A DNA stretch of 35,556 nt, taken from an uncultured beta proteobacterium (GTDB taxonomy: Bacteria; Pseudomonadota; Gammaproteobacteria; Burkholderiales; Burkholderiaceae_C). This document shows positions 1-8,038 of this stretch, in pieces. Positions within the stretch are counted from its first letter, which is position 1, and the number at the start of each line of letters is the position of its first letter. The notes under the pieces were generated by a model. The model worked only from the letters and a program-made list of their open reading frames with translations, ran no database searches and had not been told where the DNA came from. The translations under genes and the position numbers were made by a program. Where the stretch lies: positions 1-35,556 of the forward strand of contig CAJAVE010000393.1 of NCBI GenBank assembly GCA_903945325.1. Direction: 5' to 3'.

Positions 1-159
1 ATTTGGTATCGTTCTTCTTGGGTCAAGTGTGTATAGGTCATGGTGCAACGTTTGGGACTGGCCGGTCACAAAAGTGCATCCTATTCACTCTTGGCCCAAC
101 CCGGTTTCAAAGCGTTGCACTTCGTACTTGAATCCGCCTTGGTTTTTCGGAGTGTTTAT

Positions 160-2451
160 ATGCGTTTTCCCCGTATTGCGCTGGCCTTGGCCGCTGCATT
201 TCCTTTTTCTATTTTTGCTCAGGGCGTTGCCACTGAGGCCCAGCTTAGAACCGTGCAAGTGTCTGGAGGTCGCGCACCCTTAGACCCCAATTTGCCCAGC
301 AGCACGGCCAGCAAAACGGCGGAGCAACTTCGCGAGCAAAACATCTACAACCCGGAAGACATTGCTGTCAACCTGCCCAGCACCAGCGTGCGTAAGCGCT
401 ACTTTGGTGACCGCAATGCCAATGTGGCCGGGCGGAGTTTTGGAACCCTGCAGCCCGGGCGCGCACTGGTGTACCTGGATGGCTACCTGATTTCCAATTT
501 TCTGGGTCGTTTTGATGCGCCGCGCTGGAATATGGTGAATGTCGAATCCATTGAGCGTGTGGATGCTTTGTATGGGCCTTACTCGGCCATTTATCCGGGC
601 AACTCCATCGGCACCACGCTCATCGTCACCGAGCGCAAGCCCAAGGGATTGGAGGCCTCGGCCAGCATCAAATACAACCAACAGGGCTTTAGCGAGTACG
701 CCACCAGCGAGAACTTCACCAGCAAGCAGGTATCTGCGCGGCTGGCCTCCCGGCTGGACTCGGGCCTCTGGTACGCGGTGAGTGTCCAGCACCAAGACAG
801 CGAAGGTCACCCCATGGGCTATGCCAATGCCGTGCGCGGTGCTACCGCTGGTGCCTTTGCCGCGCCCACCAACGCCGCCAAATTGGTTACAGGCATCGTG
901 TACGACAAAGATCCGCAAAGCCGCGACCGCGCCCTCTTTGGTGCGACCGGCATCGACCACAACCGGCAAGACACGGTGAACCTGCGCGTGGGCTACGAGC
1001 TCTCGGCCAGCCAAGAGATCGAAGCGCGCGTGGCCTGGTGGCGCGATGACAGCACGGTGCGCGCTGTGACTGCCCTGCGAGATGCCGCGGGCAATCCAGT
1101 GTGGAGCGGGCTGGTCAAAGACGGTACCCGCCAGTTCAACGTGGCAGCCGACGCTTTTGCGCCGAGCCAACGCGATGAGTCGCACCGCCAATTGGGGGCC
1201 ACCTGGAAGACCCGCCACGCTAAAGGCTGGAACGCGTCGGTGGTGGTGACCGACTACCAGATACTGAGTGATGCTGCGCGCCAGGCCAACCTCGCACAGC
1301 CCTTGGCTGAGCAGGGCGGTGCGGGCACCGTGACCCGGCGCGATGGCACCGGCTGGAACACTTTTGAGGCGCAAGCCACGTACACCCCGACCCCAGGCGA
1401 CTTCGGCAATGGCCAGCACGCCCTGGTGCTGGGCGTGCATCGCAACCAGTACAAACTGCAAAACGTAGTCAACAATGCCAGCGATTGGCGCAGCACCGAA
1501 ACCACGCTCAACCAAAACTACTACGGCCAAACGACGATCAGCGCGCTCTACGCACAAGATGCTTGGCGATTCGCGCCCGATTGGGTCTTGACCTCGGGTG
1601 TCCGCTTAGAGAACTTCGAGTCTTCGGGCGGTTCGCAATTCTTTGCAGGCCCGCCGGTGGCGCAAAACACATTCCCGGGACGCAGCATCAGCGCTACCAG
1701 CCCGAAGTTGTCATTGGCTTGGACTGCGGCAGATGACATCGTGCTCAAAGGCAGCTTCGGGCGCGGTGTGCGCTTTCCCAATGTAGATGAGCTCTTTAAC
1801 GGCACCAAGACGGGTGCCAACATCACCACCAGTGATCCGAATTTGCGCCCCGAAGTTTCTGACTCCATGGAGCTGTCGGCCGAGCGGGAGTGGGGCAGCC
1901 ATTGGGTGCGCGCCAGTCTCTTCAGGGACGACGTGCAAGACACCATCTTGCGCCAGACCGACGCCACCGTTACCCCCAGCGTGACGCGTGTCAGCAACGT
2001 GGGCCGGGTGTTGACCCAAGGCATCGAACTCGTCTGGTCAACGCGTGATGTGGGTGTCAAGGGCTTTGACCTGGGGGGTAGCGCAACCTGGACAGACGCT
2101 GAAGTGAAAGCCAATGCCGCGAACCCTGCTCAAGTCGGCAAAAAATGGGTGCGCATCGCCCCGCAGCGCTACATGGTCCAAGCCAGCTACCGGCCCAACG
2201 CCCAATGGGTCTTTGGTGCCTCGTACCGTTGGTCGAGCAGCATGTACAACACGGAGTTAAACATCGACAACAACCCCGACACGTTTGGCGGCACATCGAG
2301 TGTGAACCAACTGGATCTCAAAGCCAGCTGGAAGTTTGCCAAGCAGTGGGAGTGGGGCGTGGGCATTAACAACGTGGCCAATCGCAGCAGCTGGCAGGCT
2401 CACACCATGCCCCAGCGCAGTGTGCAGACTGAACTGCGCTTTAGCCTGTAA
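160..2451 (+). CDS. TonB-dependent outer-membrane receptor
   Basis: Outer-membrane, TonB/ExbBD-energised importer for a metal chelate or similar ligand; the substrate is not evident. The frame is open from position 40, but the ATG at 160 is preferred because it starts a clear signal peptide (MRFPRIALALAAAFPFSIFAQG region, cleavage after about residue 21) and has a GGAG about 9 bases upstream. The product is 763 aa. The plug domain lies at about residues 40-180 (NLPSTSVRKR, VYLDGYL and VESIERVDALYGPYSAIYPG motifs). A beta-barrel follows to the end, with typical barrel motifs (SPKLSLAW, FGRGVRFPNVDELF, NLRPEVSDSMELS, GINNVANR) and the terminal LRFSL strand. The PepSY membrane protein begins 37 bp downstream and is probably co-transcribed. 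That pairing is common in iron and copper uptake loci, so metal uptake is an inference. Confidence 0.93.
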   Translation: MRFPRIALALAAAFPFSIFAQGVATEAQLRTVQVSGGRAPLDPNLPSSTASKTAEQLREQNIYNPEDIAVNLPSTSVRKRYFGDRNANVAGRSFGTLQPGRALVYLDGYLISNFLGRFDAPRWNMVNVESIERVDALYGPYSAIYPGNSIGTTLIVTERKPKGLEASASIKYNQQGFSEYATSENFTSKQVSARLASRLDSGLWYAVSVQHQDSEGHPMGYANAVRGATAGAFAAPTNAAKLVTGIVYDKDPQSRDRALFGATGIDHNRQDTVNLRVGYELSASQEIEARVAWWRDDSTVRAVTALRDAAGNPVWSGLVKDGTRQFNVAADAFAPSQRDESHRQLGATWKTRHAKGWNASVVVTDYQILSDAARQANLAQPLAEQGGAGTVTRRDGTGWNTFEAQATYTPTPGDFGNGQHALVLGVHRNQYKLQNVVNNASDWRSTETTLNQNYYGQTTISALYAQDAWRFAPDWVLTSGVRLENFESSGGSQFFAGPPVAQNTFPGRSISATSPKLSLAWTAADDIVLKGSFGRGVRFPNVDELFNGTKTGANITTSDPNLRPEVSDSMELSAEREWGSHWVRASLFRDDVQDTILRQTDATVTPSVTRVSNVGRVLTQGIELVWSTRDVGVKGFDLGGSATWTDAEVKANAANPAQVGKKWVRIAPQRYMVQASYRPNAQWVFGASYRWSSSMYNTELNIDNNPDTFGGTSSVNQLDLKASWKFAKQWEWGVGINNVANRSSWQAHTMPQRSVQTELRFSL

Positions 2452-2488
2452 CCGTCCTACTTAACGTCAAACCCACGAGGATCACCCC

Positions 2489-3901
2489 ATGGCAAGCTCC
2501 CCCACCTTGGCCCCGCGCATCAGTTTGCTCTGGCGCATTCATTTCTGGGCCGCGTTGATTGCATCGCCCTTCACAGTCGTTGCTGCATTGACCGGCCTGC
2601 TGTATGTGTTTACGCCCCAGATTGAAGGCATCTTGCACCGCAACCTGGATACGGTGCGGGTGCAAGGGCCGCGTTTGAGTCTGGATGCCGCTGTCGCTGC
2701 AGCACAGGCGGCTGTACCGAGTGGTGCTACGTTGAAAAGCGTCGTGCCCGCCCATGGGCCTGAGGACAGCGTGCAGGTCTACTTCAAGGCCGCCCCTGGT
2801 GTAAATGCGGGTGCAAATGCCGGTGTAGATGCAGGTGGTGAGCACAGCGGTCACCAGCATGGAGCCGCTGCGCCCGCTGCTGCGGCAAAGCCCGTTGCCG
2901 CGGCCATGGAGCGCGCTAATGCCGACCGTATCCCGAGTGGCACCATCGTCTACGTCGACCCCTATAACGCTCAGGTACTGGGTAGTTTGAACGAGATCGA
3001 CCGCTTTGGCATGTGGTCTAAGCGCCTGCACTCGTCCCTGTTGCAACCCGACAGTTGGCGCTGGATGATCGAGTTGGCGGCCAGCTGGCTCATGGTCATG
3101 CTGCTGACCGGCGTCTACTTGTGGTGGCCGCGCGGCAATGCCAAGGCGCTGCCGCAGGCTGGCGTGAAGGGGCGTCGCGCGTGGCGACAGTGGCATGCGT
3201 TTACCGGAGTCGCCTTGGCCCTAATGAGCCTGGCCATTTTGACCACGGGCCTGACGTGGAGCAAGTACTCCGGCGCGCAAATTCGCAGTGCCATGGATGC
3301 CGTAGGGCAAGCGTCTCCGAAAGCGCCCAAAGACCTTAAGTCCACTGTGCTGGAGGGACAGAAGCCCATGGGCTGGGAGGCAGCCTGGCAAGTCGCCGTC
3401 AAGCAATCGCCCGATGTGTCCATGCAACTCACCGCGCCGCGGGGTCCCCAGGGCACCTGGCGGGCTACTAACTTTGACCGCGGCCAGCCCGACAAGCGCT
3501 TCAACCTGCAACTGGACGCTTACAGCGGGCAAACGCTTTACTTTTCCGGATGGAACGATTTGGCTGCGTTTGGCAAGGCAACGGCGATAGGTATTCCATT
3601 TCACCGTGGCGAGTTTGGTTGGTGGAACCAGGCGCTATTGATCGTGTTTGGCGTGGGCGTGCTGTTTTCTTTGGTGTCGGGTTGGGCAATGTTCTTTAAG
3701 CGGCGCCGTGCGGGTCTGTTGGGCTTGCCGCCACTCAAACAAGGCGCCTGGGCCAGCATGCCGGTGCTGGGCTGGGTGTCTGCAGGCTTCTTGTTTGTGG
3801 CGATGCCTTTGCTGGCCTATTCGGCGGCCGTCGTTGCTTTGATCGAGGCTGGATTGGCCTGGAAGTTACGCCGTGGCGCGATAGCCAAAGCGGTGTCATA
3901 G
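2489..3901 (+). CDS. PepSY-associated TM helix domain membrane protein
   Basis: Inner-membrane protein of the PepSY_TM family, often paired with TonB receptors and proposed to be a metal reductase or accessory uptake factor. It has 470 aa. The first transmembrane segment is at about residues 13-38 (LIASPFTVVAALTGLLYVF). The second is at about 190-212 (ELAASWLMVMLLTGVYLWWP), the third at about 233-255, and two or three more lie after residue 380 (LLIVFGVGVLFSLVSG, then AGFLFVAMPLLAYSAAVVAL). The periplasmic part contains an Ala/Gly-rich stretch with a small His cluster (EHSGHQHG at about residues 118-125), which could bind metal; that is inference. The start has a GAGG upstream and sits 37 bp behind the receptor. 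The biochemical role is not shown by the sequence. Confidence 0.88.
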   Translation: MASSPTLAPRISLLWRIHFWAALIASPFTVVAALTGLLYVFTPQIEGILHRNLDTVRVQGPRLSLDAAVAAAQAAVPSGATLKSVVPAHGPEDSVQVYFKAAPGVNAGANAGVDAGGEHSGHQHGAAAPAAAAKPVAAAMERANADRIPSGTIVYVDPYNAQVLGSLNEIDRFGMWSKRLHSSLLQPDSWRWMIELAASWLMVMLLTGVYLWWPRGNAKALPQAGVKGRRAWRQWHAFTGVALALMSLAILTTGLTWSKYSGAQIRSAMDAVGQASPKAPKDLKSTVLEGQKPMGWEAAWQVAVKQSPDVSMQLTAPRGPQGTWRATNFDRGQPDKRFNLQLDAYSGQTLYFSGWNDLAAFGKATAIGIPFHRGEFGWWNQALLIVFGVGVLFSLVSGWAMFFKRRRAGLLGLPPLKQGAWASMPVLGWVSAGFLFVAMPLLAYSAAVVALIEAGLAWKLRRGAIAKAVS

Positions 3902-3929
3902 TGCAAGCTTCTCACAGATCGGTGGATTC

Positions 3930-4090
3930 ATAGCACTGCATATCCTGCGCAACTTCACTTTTCTTGCTCGTCTCGTGTTGGCCTGCATTGTGTTGGCATT
4001 TGCCACGGCGGTGGCATCGCCCATCGTCAAGCCGCAGAATGTATTGCTTGTGTGCACTGGCTCGGCCGCTATGAAAGTCCCGGGGGACGC
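3930..4090 (+). pseudogene. DUF2946 gene remnant (5' part only)
   Basis: The frame through the GTG at 3975 reads ILRNFTFLARLVLACIVLAF, then ATAVASPIVKPQNVLLVCTG, then SAAMKVPGDADDG. This has the shape of the DUF2946 amino terminus: one hydrophobic helix, an ASP-V-P boundary, a (V/I)CT/S signature and a later DDG. The gene has no good ATG (an ATA stands where a start would be expected) and family similarity stops after the DDG at about 4090. The C-terminal Cys-containing half is absent. It lies directly behind the PepSY gene. DUF2946 genes often accompany TonB/PepSY pairs, so it was probably the third gene of that unit. Recognised by eye from family memory, so moderate confidence. Confidence 0.55.
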
Positions 4091-4096
4091 CGACGA

Positions 4097-4367
4097 TGGG
4101 ACGCGAACAACGCTAACCCGCCCTGGTTCAACCTTGGTACCGGGACCCAGCACCACACGGTGCAAGACCGCGCCAAGCTGATGTTGGCCTATGACATCAC
4201 GCGCCCAATACACTCTAGCCAGCTAGCGCAACACCTTAAAAGGGCGTGGCCAGTCACACTTTATGGATGCCAGCCGCAAAACGGTCAGCAGTGGCGTTAT
4301 CAACATCAACGGCTTGGCGTTTACCGGAGCGAACGCGCTGACCGGCGCCGACTTTTTGCATTCATGA
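4097..4367 (+). pseudogene. Degenerate fragment of a second TonB-dependent receptor
   Basis: Two short stretches in different frames resemble the central barrel of the intact receptor at the start of the window. The stretch at 4097-4201 (containing FNLGTGTQHHTVQDRAKLML then AYDIT) lines up with its GATGIDHNRQDTVNLRVGYELS region. The stretch at 4263-4367 (RKTVSSGVININGLAFTGAN then ALTGADFLHS, stop) lines up with its GNPVWSGLVKDGTRQFNVAADAFAPS region. The order and spacing are right for one receptor gene broken by a frameshift and truncated at both ends. Nothing recognisable follows up to 4500. It abuts the DUF2946 stump, so the two were probably joined by a deletion. Confidence 0.5.
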
Positions 4368-4690
4368 AGTTCACCGCCCCTAAAGGAAGACAAATCAGCC
4401 ACTATTTTGTTCCGATAGATCTGACAACCGGCAACTTTTCAAACAGCGGACGCGTCCAAAAACCGCGTTCAAAAGCCATTTTTGTGCGCTTTCAACCCGG
4501 CGCTAACAGGTAGTGAGGTTTTGAGTTACCCAACGAGCGGTTGTCATCGTCGGGCTGCGAATTGGTGCAAGCTCTCATTACACAGTCCCCAACGCGTGAA
4601 AATTTCGACTCTGACCTACACGTCGGCAAAAGCGGTCTGATTTTGCCCCCACAGTAGATAACTAAGGCGAACCAGTCGTGAATGGCCTCA

Positions 4691-4717
4691 CAATTGATAA
4701 TCTACCATTATCAATTG
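4691..4717. promoter_or_regulatory. Perfect 11-bp inverted repeat, probable operator
   Basis: CAATTGATAAT (4691-4701) is followed by 5 bases and then its exact reverse complement ATTATCAATTG (4707-4717). It lies 89 bp upstream of the KfrA-like start. KfrA proteins are known to bind operators at their own promoter and repress it, so autoregulation is likely but inferred. There is no T tract, so it is not a terminator. Confidence 0.6.
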
Positions 4718-4762
4718 CTATAAATTTCTGTTTTTCAATCCTATCGACGCACAAATTAGTAT

Positions 4763-4777
4763 GTAATATCATATTAC
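4763..4777. promoter_or_regulatory. Perfect 7-bp inverted repeat (second candidate operator)
   Basis: GTAATAT (4763-4769), one base, then ATATTAC (4771-4777) form a perfect palindrome 28 bp before the ATG of the KfrA-like gene. This is where a repressor would block the promoter or the start of transcription. Its sequence differs from the repeat at 4691, so it may bind a different protein or simply overlap the -10 region. Confidence 0.45.
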
Positions 4778-4805
4778 GTAACACAGTACGATATCTGAGT
4801 TTCAC

Positions 4806-5903
4806 ATGGGCAGAGCCGGAATTTACAAGTCTGAAGTGGTCCGTGCCCGCGACCGGCTGCTGGCCATGGGCCGCTACCCCTCCATTGATGCGGTCCGAAT
4901 TGAGCTGGGAGATACAGGCTCCAAGGCAACCATCCATCGCTACCTGAAGGAGCTCGAGGAGGAGCAAGGTGGCGCCACAGGCACCAAGGTTGCTGTCAGC
5001 GAAGCGATTCAAGACTTGGTTGGCCGACTGGCGAGCCAACTTCACGAGGAAGCAGAGGCGCGCGTAACCGAGGCTAGCGGCAAACACGCAGCTAACGTGC
5101 AGGAACTCAATCAGGCGACTGTGAACCTGAAGTCAGAGGCAGACGGCACCCGAACAGCGCTTCAGCATGCACAGCAGGCGTTGGCGGCAGAGCAGCGAGG
5201 ACACGCCGGGACCAGTGCGGAACTGCGCGACACCGTTCTGGAACGGACAAAACTAGCGCAAGAGGTCGCCGATCTGCGGGAACGCCTGGCCAGGGAAGAG
5301 CAACACCGCCAGTCTCTGGAAGACAAACACAAGCAGGCGCGCGACGGCCTAGAACATTTCCGGCAGGCTGCCAAGGAGCAGCGTGAACAGGAACACCGCA
5401 AGCACGACCAAGAAGTTCAGTTTTTGCAAAGCGAGCTGCGCAACGTCAACCAGGCGCTTACCCAGAAGCAGCAGGAAACCACCCACGCCCATCAGGAATG
5501 CACCCGCTTGCTAGGGGAACTGGCGCATGCGCAGGCAGGCCTACACGCCACATTGGAAGAAGTGAGGGCACTGAAGGAGCAAAACGGAAGTCTTGCCTAT
5601 GCGAAGAAGCAAGCCGAAGAGTTTGGCAAGCAGTTGGTGCAACTGCAGGCGACGGTTCAGGCACTGGGGGAATCAAAGGCTCAAGTAAAGGCAATGGCAG
5701 AGGGGTTGGCCGGGGACAAGCAGCGGTTGGAGTTGGAGCTTGCCACGGTCCGCGCGACCCTTGAAGCCCAAAAGGGCATTACTGACGCAATTTTGCGGCG
5801 TTTCGATGGTGGTGATGCCGACCAGGCCCGGCCAAATTTCGAGCAAAAGGGGCAGCTACCACTTGTCGAGGCAAAAACGACAAAAAATCGTTCAAGAACA
5901 TAG
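4806..5903 (+). CDS. KfrA-like DNA-binding coiled-coil protein
   Basis: Product of 365 aa. The amino terminus (about residues 1-60) matches the KfrA_N DNA-binding domain seen in plasmid KfrA proteins: GIYKSEVVRARDRLLAMGRY, PSIDAVRIELG and TGSKATIHRYLKEL form the helix-turn-helix region. From about residue 60 to 335 the protein is almost entirely heptad-rich, charged Glu/Gln/Ala/Lys sequence without prolines, a long alpha-helical coiled coil. The last 25 residues are less ordered and basic (TKNRSRT). KfrA of IncP plasmids binds its own promoter and forms filament-like assemblies that aid segregation. This copy has no visible partition or replication genes next to it. The two inverted repeats upstream fit autoregulation. 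The downstream DUF2282 gene lacks its 5' end, suggesting this gene arrived by an insertion that removed it. Confidence 0.8.
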   Translation: MGRAGIYKSEVVRARDRLLAMGRYPSIDAVRIELGDTGSKATIHRYLKELEEEQGGATGTKVAVSEAIQDLVGRLASQLHEEAEARVTEASGKHAANVQELNQATVNLKSEADGTRTALQHAQQALAAEQRGHAGTSAELRDTVLERTKLAQEVADLRERLAREEQHRQSLEDKHKQARDGLEHFRQAAKEQREQEHRKHDQEVQFLQSELRNVNQALTQKQQETTHAHQECTRLLGELAHAQAGLHATLEEVRALKEQNGSLAYAKKQAEEFGKQLVQLQATVQALGESKAQVKAMAEGLAGDKQRLELELATVRATLEAQKGITDAILRRFDGGDADQARPNFEQKGQLPLVEAKTTKNRSRT

Positions 5904-5951
5904 ACTTAAGTCATTTTTTGCCAGGAATTACATGAATCCCGGCCGACCCTC

Positions 5952-6128
5952 TGCTTCGGCATTGTCAAGGCAGGTCAGAACGACTGCGCCAGTCTCTCCG
6001 GCTCACACTCATGCGCAGGGCAGGCCAAAATGGACATGGACAAAATGGAATGGAAATACGTGGCCAAGGGCACTTGCAAGACCATGAAAGGCTGGACTCT
6101 GGAAGAAGTAAGGGCTAAAAAGTCCTGA
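5952..6128 (+). pseudogene. DUF2282 / BufA1-type bufferin gene, 5'-truncated
   Basis: The frame ending at the TGA at 6126-6128 reads [40 protein letters not shown], then [13 protein letters not shown]. This is the mature part of a DUF2282 (BufA1) protein, with its four conserved cysteines and the hallmark WKYVAKGTC. BufA1 proteins are exported RiPP-type peptides linked to copper stress and are usually followed by bufB (DUF692) and bufC (DUF2063). Here the signal-peptide half is missing: upstream in frame there is only unrelated sequence back to a TAA at 5907, with no start codon. No bufB or bufC follows. The loss coincides with the end of the KfrA-like gene. Confidence 0.72.
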
Positions 6129-6166
6129 TCTGTAGCTCTGGCTAACCTACCCGTTCAGTTCTTTCA

Positions 6167-6196
6167 AGCGCGAGCCACTGACGAAGGGCTCGCGCT
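6167..6196. terminator. Hairpin between convergent units
   Basis: AGCGCGAGCC (6167-6176) and GGCTCGCGCT (6187-6196) are exact reverse complements separated by 10 bases. The hairpin lies between the end of the plus-strand bufferin stump and the stop of the minus-strand cupin gene, which ends 5 bp away. Neither strand shows a convincing T run after the stem, so termination is inferred from position. Confidence 0.4.
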
Positions 6197-6200
6197 AAAC

Positions 6201-7052
6201 CTAGACAGGTGTCGGCATGTGCCCGTGAAAGTAAAAAAGGGCGCCGGTATCGCTCATGCTGTTGACGTGCTTGCAGCCGGCAGGGGCAACCTGGTAGTCA
6301 TCCGGCCTAAGCAAAATGTCTCCCAGAAACAAGTCACCCTGCAGCATCAGGCATTCTTCATCCAGTATATGGCCATGGTCCACTACCTGGGCACCAGACG
6401 CAATCCGGGCCAGGGTTGACATGACGCCACCCACACCGCGCAAAACCTTGATTTCAACGCCTTCCGAGAGAGGCTCCCACGGCGAAGCCTGCGCGGGTTC
6501 GGTTGCATACCACCAGTCTCTTTCAATTTCCGGCAGTTCTTCGGGCGCGGTGAGCTGACGGACATACACACGCGCCCCGGCAGCCCCTGCCACCAACGAC
6601 TGGCTACGCTCTTTACGCAGGCAAAGCGAATGCGCGGTCAAGGCACCGCTCAAGCCCTCATTCAATGCGCCTTCCGTTACCAAGACTTCCTGCGCGAAGA
6701 CACCATCCGGCCAGTTCAGGCTGGCGCCTGGCTCGAGCTGAAGTAAATCAATCCGTACGCCCTTTCCATGCCTGAGGGTATGGCTATGCACACCTGCACT
6801 TACAGTCGTATAGACACGGTCTTCCCGGCGCAAAGTGACAAATTCACGGTGGGCTTGTGCGCTGCGACGCGCACGCTGCAACAGCCCGGATGCAATCGCA
6901 GCATCGCGCTGCGCTAGCGGCCGTGTAACGGATAACTGCGCAGCAATAGCCCCGGCCAATTGGTCCAGGCTTTCGCTGTCCAGTTCAGTTGCATTGGCTT
7001 GCGGCTGCATCGTTGGGTACCCGCCTGTGTCCGTGAATGTTAATGAAGACAT
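6201..7052 (-). CDS. ChrR-like cupin protein (putative anti-sigma factor), copy 1
   Basis: Product of 283 aa with two cupin modules, as in the ChrR family of anti-sigma factors. The first (about residues 95-170) is degenerate. The second, carboxy-terminal one carries VDHGHILDEECLMLQGD, LGDILLRPDDYQVAPAG and HVNSMSD, with the His-x-His, Glu and His metal ligands of a cupin. It is a clear paralogue of the cupin protein encoded at 8039-8860. Both share an AHR-F-TLRR-D segment and the FYFHG ending. The zinc-binding HxxxCxxC motif of classical ChrR amino termini is not visible. The start at 7052 has GAGG a few bases upstream; MQPQ 14 codons later is an alternative. It is divergent from the ECF sigma gene, so it probably belongs to the same regulatory circuit. 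Anti-sigma function is inferred from family and context. Confidence 0.8.
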   Translation of the reverse strand: MSSLTFTDTGGYPTMQPQANATELDSESLDQLAGAIAAQLSVTRPLAQRDAAIASGLLQRARRSAQAHREFVTLRREDRVYTTVSAGVHSHTLRHGKGVRIDLLQLEPGASLNWPDGVFAQEVLVTEGALNEGLSGALTAHSLCLRKERSQSLVAGAAGARVYVRQLTAPEELPEIERDWWYATEPAQASPWEPLSEGVEIKVLRGVGGVMSTLARIASGAQVVDHGHILDEECLMLQGDLFLGDILLRPDDYQVAPAGCKHVNSMSDTGALFYFHGHMPTPV

Positions 7053-7099
7053 TTTGCCTCAGATAGTCGTTGCTGTCATTCCGCTGAAACCTGCCATAT

Positions 7100-7145
7100 G
7101 GATGCAAAAACCGTAAAGCGCCGCAAAGGCCCGGCTTTTGCATCC
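7100..7145. promoter_or_regulatory. 10-bp inverted repeat in the divergent promoter region
   Basis: GGATGCAAAA (7100-7109) and its exact reverse complement TTTTGCATCC (7136-7145) flank 26 bases between the minus-strand cupin gene and the ECF sigma gene. The same hexamer-plus-A-run reads outward in both directions, as expected if one sigma factor drives two divergent promoters or if a regulator binds two half sites. The consensus of this sigma factor is unknown, so the role is inference. Confidence 0.4.
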
Positions 7146-7314
7146 GATAGGAGATTTGTGGCGTATTTGATATAGCTGGGCATGTCGCCCGGTTGCACTC
7201 AAGCTTGAAACCACTACTAATTAGCCCTGCAGCAGTACTTCGCGAGCACCGTCTGTGTTACAAACCTTGTCATGCGCACCGGCCCGGTCAGCACCTTCTT
7301 TTCAAAGGTTTGAG

Positions 7315-8028
7315 ATGTCAGCAACCCATCTGCAGACCGAGAAACTAGAGGATCGCGACGAGCCACCGGATACGCCAGAGCCTGACAGCGATCAGGATGC
7401 ATGGGATGCGGAGTCCGGCCAGGCGACCGTAACTTTGAACACTACTGACCCGCTGGAAGCCGATTCCCTCCCAACCCTCATTACAAAAGTCATGCACCAG
7501 GACGAGCAGGCTCTTGCGTCGCTCTATTCGCGTTTGGGTGGTGCCGTTTTCTCACTGGCGTTGCAGATTACACGCAACACCGCCAGCGCCGAAGAGGTGC
7601 TGCAGGATGTTTTCTGGCAGGTCTGGCGGCAAGCGCCACGCTTCGATATCGCACGGGGCTCAGTGCCTTCTTGGGTGCTGACCATCGCGCGATCACGGGC
7701 GCTGGATGCGGCACGCAGCTATATGCGTACACCGCAGACCCAGGCGCAGGCCTCCGAAACATTGGACGACTGTGTTGCCAGTGAAGATGCCGGCCCACAC
7801 GACCTGCTCTTCGCTGCACAGCAGGGAAGTGCGTTGCAGGCGGCACTTGAGAAGTTGGACCCCTTGCGGCGGCAGTTGGTGTCGCTGAGCTTTTACCGCA
7901 GTTTGACCCAACAGGAAATTGCGGAGCATACAGGATTGCCACTTGGCACAGTCAAGTCCTACCTGCGGCGCAGTTTGCTCACGTTGCGGGAATCGCTGGG
8001 CACCGACGTTGCGCCAGAATTGCAATAA
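7315..8028 (+). CDS. ECF-family RNA polymerase sigma factor
   Basis: Group 4 sigma factor that redirects RNA polymerase to a stress regulon. From the ATG at 7315 it has 237 aa. The frame is open to 7255, but those codons lack signs of coding. An acidic, probably disordered 55-residue leader (EKLEDRDEPPDTPEPDSDQD) precedes region 2 at about residues 60-130 (DEQALASLYSRLGG, SAEEVLQDVFWQVW, SWVLTIARSRALDAAR). Region 4 lies at about 175-228 (LDPLRRQLVSLSFYRSLTQQ, EIAEHTGLPLGTVKSYLRRS). The long acidic leader is unusual for ECF factors. The ChrR-like cupin gene begins 10 bp after the stop, the standard arrangement for a sigma/anti-sigma pair, and a second ChrR-like gene is divergent. Known ChrR partners respond to singlet oxygen or peroxides; the signal here is not shown. 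Confidence 0.92.
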   Translation: MSATHLQTEKLEDRDEPPDTPEPDSDQDAWDAESGQATVTLNTTDPLEADSLPTLITKVMHQDEQALASLYSRLGGAVFSLALQITRNTASAEEVLQDVFWQVWRQAPRFDIARGSVPSWVLTIARSRALDAARSYMRTPQTQAQASETLDDCVASEDAGPHDLLFAAQQGSALQAALEKLDPLRRQLVSLSFYRSLTQQEIAEHTGLPLGTVKSYLRRSLLTLRESLGTDVAPELQ

Positions 8029-8038
8029 GGTCTCTGAA

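Larger units (their letters stand above)
4514..4805. other. AT-rich intergenic region upstream of the KfrA-like gene
   Basis: No gene is visible. From about 4670 the base composition becomes markedly AT-rich compared with the GC-rich surroundings. This part holds two perfect inverted repeats, listed separately, and presumably the promoter of the downstream gene. The first part (4514-4660) shows nothing recognisable. Confidence 0.6.

Noticed and set aside
280..1557. 425-codon minus-strand open frame under the TonB receptor
   Set aside because: Composition is the mirror of the receptor codons; no family features.
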